DNA of 64,000 nucleotides from Stentor roeselii (taxonomy: Eukaryota; Ciliophora; Heterotrichea; Heterotrichida; Stentoridae): assembly GCA_006503475.1 (NCBI GenBank), contig RSEH01000073.1:107961-171960 (forward strand). Direction: 5' to 3'. Position numbers and translations under genes: made by a program. Below are positions 10,901 through 16,290 of this stretch, one piece after another (the first letter of the stretch is position 1; each line of letters begins with the position of its first letter). The notes beneath the pieces are model-generated. The model saw only the letters and a list, made by a program, of their open reading frames with translations. It had not been told where the DNA came from and made no database searches.

Positions 10901-11200
10901 GAGAAACATGGGATTAACTTGAATATGAGAATTGGAATTCATACTGGGAATATCATTGGAGGTATTGCAGGAACTAATATTGTTCGATATGATATTTATG
11001 GAAAAGACGTGCTCCTTGCTAATAAAATGGAAAGTTCGGGGCAATTAGGAAAAGTTCACATCAGCGCCACTACCAAGAAAATGCTTCAAAATCGATACCC
11101 TGACCACTTTCTTTTCATCGCTGGTGAAAAGGTAAAATCTCCTATCACAGAAGAAGAAATTGAGACTTTTTTCTTAGAATTAAATAATAATGGAATGTGA
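4958..11200 (+). CDS. P4-type ATPase-like/guanylyl cyclase fusion protein
   Basis: 2080 aa in one open frame, ATG to TGA. The N-terminal ~1080 residues follow the P4-ATPase (flippase) layout: membrane pairs, actuator segment with IFGEF near 170, phosphorylation-site region EKSGTLT near 375, KGNREAM near 545, SGDSEEATLGA near 642 and GNGVSDFQMVQEADVGV near 857. The C-terminal part has two six-helix clusters, each followed by a class III cyclase domain. C1 (about 1407-1594) has FCDIYNF, KIETVGKTYM and GDTVNTASRM. C2 (about 1887-2044) has YADIAGFT and IGDCYVALG. Glu in KIETVG replaces the adenine-reading Lys, which points to GTP as substrate. Alveolate guanylyl cyclases are known to have this fusion. 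The pump half has lost key residues (DKTGT to EKSGT, GDGxND to GNGxSD), so transport is doubtful. The stop overlaps the next gene's start. Confidence 0.92.
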   Translation: MKVENPDLSEKGIRYIELQGTSEVVHSTYPENKIKTSKYSIFNFLPKTLFKILTNPMMIWFFLLSGLELSTLNENISNRFGTFIPFVLLVMSGMIQEAFNDYFRHKFDSKLNKAVVRVWDGNGFVVMESEKIKVGSIVLVLNNETLPCDMLILASGNAEHESYMESTNIFGEFSLKIKHAVKELQIILESLQVDEAAAKLKSLNEEIFVPLPNENFKSFKGFLKMRVYARRTVLAVDNLALRQTRLINTPWIFGACLYAGHDTKMFQNRKEVVKRPRIFRTLDKLSVVLFLVAVLVTICNTIAYSLSDSSLPYTWQEILSSSIILFGHLIPISLILSFEIIQISIAPLLQKSSSILLKNPSLFPNLGMVEYILAEKSGTLTENDLHISFCLISDTVYWEKNHSDSGLQRLSSNVNPEFELFEETSTYSSMNELAELFAAGCEDMKTFHFIMAMAVCNLAFKSDNDYIALTAHDRELAKGAEKLGIKLLGRDLEVVFVEVLGKELCFDVLGFQQFSSFKKRSRIALRNRETNECLLYIKGNREAMLPVLQDFNTTEEHRFEGFSTLYFGFKQLSNVESRMFFQEYQTAKQSPVNADGRMENIFEKFEKKLEFLGIAGLEDPVSSATQKTIKSLKEAGIKIWILSGDSEEATLGAGLSAGLYTLADPVLRLNEFTSELDFLTVVQDYIEKGIFDADELHSNSSLNDSNKNDMKPEFYKEEPEKSTSRRTDRESRMTDFSKGISINHRNELPGLTRSKSRLLSKVRRSTVNPFISKITMRPRKKTKLKKMYNPENINYVLSIDHTALEYSMCSKQHTKYFISLLFAAKFVCFHSLFPDQKAKIVKILKHFFSFNPFVLAVGNGVSDFQMVQEADVGVSVVPEVSRTQPSDGDLLISHFSQLKPLLLMHGHGQYIQVSKMVLLSIYAMVLIEVELFLYNAVSGFSSFSVIQSEFVVIYRLVVSVVPISGICLLDNDAVSTRITPQAYKAGIFNSVLTWKKIAAFAFLGLVQGAATFVLTFVPFYNICEKGWAQESLAMGGSMMIILFFTVFASSLVETYTFYFKTVVVYVVAFALIVLVTVPISYSHTQVQFYLELLGEDSTVWIIICFNTLLNVAISYIFKTIRYVFVPGVLEKVRLEKPDVSLHSKTRLKKYRNSLKNVFRESSVLNNNIVHDSEKFNEKILKFESEYRENIYQDDKITEYSKLYKIILLISGLGSLAYSLHSIFSYSLSRTSVIYHVLFALSLLCPFVYPFINRLQPYTSNFTIILFLLIHIFYFFSDLLLESRTSLNIYCYLPVLFVIGFSNFWLKMTITSITSSVFIIISLGFYSQSFPSGRKADVIISYLILYSSILTLASYASYLIDHSGRLEFNLVQKVQIEIQKTKNILGYLLPSFVRQRVKQGIRYISDNQGIVSVIFCDIYNFEDLLQHYKSNELITFLDELFAKIDQKCTSSGCTKIETVGKTYMACAGLKDTEGEIDASLSAVSHARRAVEMGIAIINLCENTFLKNNQTLKVKIGINTGLVTAGVVGFHKPQFSLVGDTVNTASRMAALCPGPNQIQISESTRNYMRDTSGLTFTQNMITAKGKGKMLTYIVSIQVKEVKTNSASFSSFEALSHGKETKKMTFYQINSSHKDTVNRRSSAIDNLNEVILEEAGEFRKLETQQLQEIKVFGLGFSENKAEKEFRTECCEMNKGILVLGLSLRGFCDFVFLVLAVARAGYSGKVAYFTMIKLVVELTAFFVISVKFRRNIKSFSFAWTLAGFYLLAGFLRLFDFEQDSQVVFIDYLLYMLQAALCSALMFNSLFWSISLIALCQVIISSTVEHMNSQTIISSLIFLCSLLFTLYSRERKLRIFSRIKAAAEKELSRTDELLHKMMPKNVVDMLKDQNHVTEDIQDVSILYADIAGFTQWSSDKLPDEVVSMLSNLFTEFDHQCVIHDVYKVHTIGDCYVALGYTGNTSRSVTTECFNLAMFALQLVSTIHEVNEKHGINLNMRIGIHTGNIIGGIAGTNIVRYDIYGKDVLLANKMESSGQLGKVHISATTKKMLQNRYPDHFLFIAGEKVKSPITEEEIETFFLELNNNGM

Positions 11201-12179
11201 AGATTGTCATATTCATACAAGTACAGTTTTTTGTCTAGGGTGTAAAAAACATATGTGCTTGAAATGTGAGCAAGGAAAACACCCAAACAACCACCAAGTC
11301 GTATCTGCTGAAACAAAGGTCTTGTGCTCTGATCATCAGCAGCCTTGCGATTTATTTTGTGAGGATTGTGATAAGTTACTTTGCAGCTTTTGCACCAAAA
11401 TTCATCATTCTTCTTTTCACAGCATTCAGTCTTTGATCTCAACTTTTAGGAAAAAATTCAGCCAGATACATGCGATACTCAATGAAAAAGGATATGCGAA
11501 AAAAGCTTTGATAGAAGCTCAGATTGAATATAGGAAAAATCAGCTCCAAGATCTTATTAGAGAGTATTCTAACCTTGAAAAAGAAATTCAGGATACACAC
11601 TCAGCCATGAGTAAAAGACTTGAACTTCATGTGGCGCCTACTTTGAAAGCTTTGAAAGAAAGCTGGGCAGAGTTGAACGAAGACATCGAAGGCTTATCAA
11701 ACGCTGTAAATCTAACCGAAACCGTTTCAAAGTACACCTTCCTAAGCAAATACAAAACCCTAATCAACACGATTTTATCCATAAAGACAAAAGGTCTAAG
11801 ACCCGAGCAAAACGTAGACTTCAGCCTAATCCCCTGCGAGCTTCAAGAATGGAACGAGCGAGCTCGAGTATGCATGAGTCTAGAACTGCTAAACCAAAAG
11901 AAAAACGAGATCCTCTGGGACATCTGGACAGGAACCGTGGTGAACACAGACGCTGCAGTGGCTCGAGAAGTCACTCAATGGTCACGTCTCACAGACCAGT
12001 TCCTCGAAAGAGTCAAGAAAATGGCTCAAGAATGTTTTTTCTGTAAACTTCCTCTAAACAGTGAAAATGTTAACTCAGAATGCAGAATGAACTCAAGAGA
12101 ACTCGCAATTTACTCAAGTGACTTAAAAGTCCCTTCGAGACATCTCGGCTCAGGATATCATTATTTTGTTAAAAAGTAA
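11190..12179 (+). CDS. B-box zinc-finger/coiled-coil protein
   Basis: 329 aa. Two B-box-type zinc fingers follow the start directly: CEDCHIHTSTVFCLGCKKHM (residues 3-22, continuing to about 35) and CSDHQQPCDLFCEDCDKLLC (about 46-65, continuing to 78). A long coiled coil covers 85-180, as in the RBCC/TRIM region, but there is no RING finger. Residues 200-329 are unassigned. The start at 11190 is needed because the first finger begins at residue 3. That puts its first 11 bases inside the end of the cyclase gene in another frame, and an in-frame TAA at 11181 rules out a longer protein. No 15/16-nt GT-AG intron nearby would fuse the genes. A scaffold role is inferred from B-box families. Confidence 0.85.
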   Translation: MECEDCHIHTSTVFCLGCKKHMCLKCEQGKHPNNHQVVSAETKVLCSDHQQPCDLFCEDCDKLLCSFCTKIHHSSFHSIQSLISTFRKKFSQIHAILNEKGYAKKALIEAQIEYRKNQLQDLIREYSNLEKEIQDTHSAMSKRLELHVAPTLKALKESWAELNEDIEGLSNAVNLTETVSKYTFLSKYKTLINTILSIKTKGLRPEQNVDFSLIPCELQEWNERARVCMSLELLNQKKNEILWDIWTGTVVNTDAAVAREVTQWSRLTDQFLERVKKMAQECFFCKLPLNSENVNSECRMNSRELAIYSSDLKVPSRHLGSGYHYFVKK

Positions 12180-12196
12180 GTTTTATATAACTTTTA

Positions 12197-12724
12197 ATGA
12201 ACTGCAACAACAGCGACTTCTTAACACCTAAAACTTTCTCTAAAAGTGAAGCAGGTCTCGGTTTTCCAAGGATTTTTTCAAGTAATTCTCAGGTCAAGCC
12301 CATCAGAAATTTACTTTCAGGTACTCAAAAAACTCGAAAACTCTTTGTTGTAAAAGAAAAACAAAAGGAAATAATTAAAAACAATCAAATCCTCTTAGCG
12401 AAAATGCTTGAAATCGAAAAAAACCCTTCATTTTTCCTTGTTGCCTGTGCTGACCAGTCACGAAAGTGCTCAGAAAAGGTGAAAAATAGAGCGAAACTCA
12501 GAAAGACCGACTTTTCCTTTAAGGAAAAGCTGAAAAGTGTGAAATCTTGCTATAGTTTTAAAAAGTTCGAAAAGGACTACGAAAAAAACTCAAAAAAACT
12601 GAACTATTCTTATGCTTCTAACCCGCAGTTGAAGTCTCACAAAATAATGATGAAAAAACTTGATAAAATGATGCAGCGAGAACTGAAAAGACAGGCGGAT
12701 CTGAGACATATGCAGCTTGTTTGA
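12197..12724 (+). CDS. Small basic protein, possible CFAP97/Hemingway-domain member
   Basis: 175 aa, very Lys-rich, ATG to TGA. The segment EKQKEIIKNNQILLAKMLEI (about residues 54-73) resembles the conserved core of CFAP97 (KIAA1430/Hemingway) proteins, where a basic helix contains IxxENxxLLxKM. CFAP97 family members are linked to cilia and flagella. The remainder is low in recognisable features. It starts 17 bp after the B-box gene. Its TGA touches the last base of the convergent p24 gene, with no intergenic base. The coding call is good; the family call is tentative. Confidence 0.6.
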   Translation: MNCNNSDFLTPKTFSKSEAGLGFPRIFSSNSQVKPIRNLLSGTQKTRKLFVVKEKQKEIIKNNQILLAKMLEIEKNPSFFLVACADQSRKCSEKVKNRAKLRKTDFSFKEKLKSVKSCYSFKKFEKDYEKNSKKLNYSYASNPQLKSHKIMMKKLDKMMQRELKRQADLRHMQLV

Positions 12725-13300
12725 CTAAATTAACTTCTTTAATCTAAAAAACCGTTTAAAATACATGATCTGGAGAATCACTAAAGCGAGAAGGATGGTC
12801 AATGTTAAGATACTGTAAAGAATCACTCTGTTATGAATAGTTGAATTTGTGTTTCTCATGTTTTCTTCTCGTTCTCGTAAATATTGGATCTTTTTGTGGA
12901 TGTCTTTTGTTAGGTCTTCTAGCTTTTTTAATTTCACTTCGATGTCTTTTAAACCTCGAAGACTTGCGAGTCCTGAGTAGTCTTTTGCTTTCACGCCTCG
13001 GTTGAAGATGAAGTTTGCTGTCACTTCGAATGTTTCTTTATTTGTTATACAGCAGCTGTAGATACCTGAATCGAATGCTGCCCAAGAGTATAAATGACTT
13101 TCACTTGTTTGATGGTATAGTGGAAAGTCTGAGGGGTCATCTATCTTCAACTCAATCTTTCCATGAGAGCTAGCTTCAACAACAGTAAGTGTCTGACTAA
13201 GTAAATCTTCATTAAAGCAAAATCTCTGTTCAGGGTCAATCCTAAATTTAAACCCAAATCCAAAAGCCACTAAAACCCAAAAAATCTTAAAACTTTCCAT
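12725..13300 (-). CDS. p24/TMED (emp24/gp25L) cargo receptor
   Basis: 191 aa. The order of parts is diagnostic of p24 proteins: signal peptide (1-20, MESFKIFWVLVAFGFGFKF), lumenal GOLD domain with the paired cysteines FCFNEDL and SCCITN, a membrane-proximal coiled coil (about 115-155), one transmembrane helix (ILYSILTLTILLALVILQIM) and a short cytosolic tail YFKRFFRLKKLI. The tail has the FF signal used for COPII binding and a dilysine for COPI. Such proteins cycle between ER and Golgi and select cargo. The ATG lies only 6 bp past the stop of the upstream cyclase gene, so its start site is probably inside that gene, unless the two share a transcript. Confidence 0.9.
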   Translation of the reverse strand: MESFKIFWVLVAFGFGFKFRIDPEQRFCFNEDLLSQTLTVVEASSHGKIELKIDDPSDFPLYHQTSESHLYSWAAFDSGIYSCCITNKETFEVTANFIFNRGVKAKDYSGLASLRGLKDIEVKLKKLEDLTKDIHKKIQYLREREENMRNTNSTIHNRVILYSILTLTILLALVILQIMYFKRFFRLKKLI

Positions 13301-13306
13301 AAATTA

Positions 13307-15967
13307 TTACTTTTCTAATAACTTCCTATATCCCGGCCAGTCAGCAGGAGCAACTCCTCCATATTCCTCAATAAAGTGAATCATATTCATGCAAGGTCCA
13401 TCACCTTCTTTAAGTTTAAGCGCTTTCAAAAACCCTTCTTTAGCAACTTGCCACTGTCCATTCAAATAATCAGAAATCGCCGTTTCAAAAATCTCAACAA
13501 ATTCCGGATTACTTCCCATTAAAACCTCTCTTAAATCCTGGTCTTCCTTCAGCCTTCTAATAGCTTTATAAGCTCCTGACCAAAGATCTTTCCTCAGTTC
13601 TTCCTTTGAAGTTCTCTGTGCAACTCTTGCCTTTTTCTTATTAGCGGCGTTGGTGACTCTTGGAGAGTAAGGCTCAAGTGCACTTGTGAAAAGGTCAACA
13701 GTGAAAATGTTCATCGGGACTGCAGAGCCTTTAAAAGTGCATCGATCGACCCTTCGAGTGACTTTTTTCATTTTCTCTGAAAATAAATTGTGGACTTGTT
13801 CACTGATAAGCATCCAAACGCCGTATTGCTTCGTCGCTGCACAGAGACGAGAAGCTAGATTCACATTAGGCGACAAGTAAGACGCGTCTATTTTATACTC
13901 ACTGCCGATAGCACCTTCTATTCCCCATCCAAAATGCATACCAAAGCCCATTTTCACTTTAAAATTCGGAAGTTTCTGTAAAATCCTCTGATTTTCATTG
14001 TACTTCAGTAAAATCTTGTTTCTATTCAACTCTGAAACCATCTTAATATAACTGATCAAGGCCAAATCTGCATATTGCGCTATAAAAGGATGACCAGGAA
14101 TTAAAGATTTCGATTTAGCTGCATCTTTCATCGTCACTTCTTCAGGAAACTTCCAGACCAACACGAAAACATCTCCAAGGTTTCTATTCGTGACTCCAAG
14201 GCACTCATCAACACTTGTATGGAGAATCAATGCGATTTCATTTGTAAAAATCATGATGTCCTGTTCCAGTACTTCTGTCAAGTCAGCGAAATGCCGAATG
14301 TCGCAGAAGCCAAACAAGCAAAGTTGACGTTTTCCTGGGACTAGAGGATCGACGTCACCTTTGCTCTGCTCCATATTTTTCGCAATGATTTCGGACCCGG
14401 CTTCTCCGAAGCCGAGCGCCATGAGAGCTCCTATTTTAATTATAAGTTGTTCAAGGATTTCAGTTTCCATCATCTTAGAAGGTTTCTTTTGGTTGATAAA
14501 AGTTCCTTCGAAGATCTCTTGCTTGATCACTGAGTTTTTTTCTTCTTCTTGAATTGCTTGAAGAGGGTTTTTTGAGATGTTTTTAACGGTTCTGATCATG
14601 TTTTCGAGAGGCTCTAGAACGATTGTGTTGGTGTCTTTTGAGAACATTACGGAACCTGTTGTGAGGACGATGCAGATGAATAGGGTTTTTAACATGTTTA
14701 TTCCTGCTTGCAGTCGGCTTGATGCGGAGATGTCGAAGACGGAGTAGGAGTAATAATCGTAGTCGGTGTCAGTTGATAGGGTCACTATGTTGATCTCTAC
14801 ATCTCTCAGGTCTGCTGGGTCTGTTTCTTCCCATTCCCAGTTAACACCGTCAATTTCTATATATATCAATGGTGAGTCATCATTTTTATAATGATCAATA
14901 TAATCTTTATAAATCCTTTCCGCCTTTTCTAAATCATTTTTCTTTATATAATGATCAATTGTTTTTAAACCATATAAATACCCTTCCACTTCTCTCCACA
15001 TGAACAGGTTGAAAAACGGTAAAATAAAAATCATAATAAGCACTAAAATAATAACCCTCATAGTAGTCAACTCTCCAAGTTTCTTCCCAACTTTACTTTC
15101 CTGAGGAATATCCGCTTTAGCATCACTAAGTGTAATACTATGTTTATAAGTAGTAATCCTTTTATTAACAGCAGCTTCATTCGGATTATCCAAATCATTC
15201 GCATCATAATTTCCAAAACTTTCAAAATTCTGTGAAACAGAATTTTCAACAGGTTCATTAAATTCCGGTGGAGACTTTGCAAGGTTCATAGGATAAACTT
15301 CAGGAGTTCCTCTACAAGAAACAGTCCCTCTCAACAAATGCGCTTCTCTTTGTTTGATTTTTTCTTGAGCAAGTTTGTAAAGTTTAACAATTCGAATAAG
15401 TCTAACAACTCGAATGACTCTAATGATTCGTGCTGCCCTAGTCCCTGCCCTTGAAGCCCTTGAGGCCCTTGCGATTTGTGCGGACTGAATGAAGCTCGAT
15501 CCTCCTGCATCTTGAATTGAATTCCACACAGAGTTGATATCGAAGATCAACGATGCAGTAGATAGAACATCGAGCCAGAAGAAGAAAGAGAATCGATAGG
15601 GTGGCCGAACGATGCAGGAGAAGATGATTTCAATTGAAAAGAGAATTATGCAGACTATTATCGCTGCTGAAAAGCCGTCATCAGCTGATTTTGGAGTAAC
15701 TGCCAAACGGAAGTCGTCACCGAATAAGGCGAAAATAGTGATGATTAGCATCAGGGTGCTCCATGACCAGTGCTCTAAGATTTGGTTTATTAGACGCTAA
15801 TTGATGTTTACGTATGTTTTTTGCTTCCGTGATAGAGGACCGTGCGCTTGAGAGGAAGGGTCGGAAAGGGAATGGGATAGAGATATGCTTTGCTTTTGGT
15901 TTCCTTCGTGCTTGGTTTGCTCCTTCCGGGGCATTGGCTCGATTGCGTTCGTATTTCTGTTTCGCAT
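13307..15967 (-). CDS. Voltage-sensor-domain/class III nucleotidyl cyclase, two exons
   Basis: Exons 15967-15812 and 15796-13307 with a 15-nt intron give 881 aa. The first exon (MRNRNTNAIEPMPRKEQTKH...) is polar. Four helices follow: S1 near 65-85, S2 (FSAAIIVCIILFSIEIIFSC), S3 (FSFFFWLDVLSTASLIFDI) and an S4 near 159-195 with Arg/Lys about every third residue (RIIRVIRVVRLIRIVKLYK). I see no K+ pore signature. Later come a helix near 297, an acidic ~100-aa loop, a helix near 421 and the cyclase domain at about 545-720. The cyclase has both metal Asp candidates (FCDIRHF and NLGDVFV) and the Asn/Arg pair in SPNVNLASRL. This cyclase type occurs widely in protists. Substrate (ATP or GTP) cannot be settled from sequence. 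Paramecium has K+-channel/adenylyl cyclase fusions; this is a related idea with a different layout. Confidence 0.87.
15797..15811 (-). other. 15-nt intron of the voltage-sensor cyclase gene
   Basis: On the minus strand it reads GTAAACATCAATTAG. The frame upstream of the internal ATG at 15751 runs back to this in-frame TAG; removing 15 nt joins it to an open first exon with an ATG at 15967. Confidence 0.85.
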
Positions 15968-16290
15968 TTTTATTTGAATTCGTTTTTGCCAATGGTTTAG
16001 TTGAGAATGGCAAGGTTTAGATATTTATGAATTGGGTTGAATTGGTTTAAGCTGTTTACTTGGAAGTTGTCAGGATGTTAAAGAGGATTTTTTAAAGGAT
16101 GTTGAACTGAACTAATAAAATCTTTTATAAATGAAAGAACTGGATAATAAAAAAAACCTTAAAAAATAGTAACTCTATTTTTTTTAACATCAAATACTCT
16201 TTTTCTTTCTTCTATCAATCCTCCAATCAGCCAAACAACTAAAACCTTCCTAATAAATTCCCCAAATCCTCTCCTCATCCGTAATTAAAA
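15968..16290. promoter_or_regulatory. Divergent intergenic region between cyclase and kinase
   Basis: 323 bp, AT-rich, between two genes transcribed away from each other. No coding potential seen. It probably holds both promoters. Confidence 0.5.

Noticed and set aside
11120-11200. Fusion of the cyclase and B-box genes through a tiny intron
   Set aside because: A 16-nt GT-AG intron would be needed to change frame and skip the TAA at 11181. The only GT near there gives a 19-nt interval, and it ends before the TAA.
11195-11250. TGA as a Trp codon (Blepharisma-type code), which would lengthen the cyclase by 15 residues
   Set aside because: Coding regions of over 2000 codons contain no in-frame TGA while TGG is common, and TGA ends several genes (11200, 12724, 34539, 34674). 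Extending past them gives only short unsupported tails.
15717-16020. Basic ORFs on both strands over the first exon of the voltage-sensor cyclase
   Set aside because: They are shadows in other frames. The frame that joins the cyclase through a 15-nt intron explains the same DNA.
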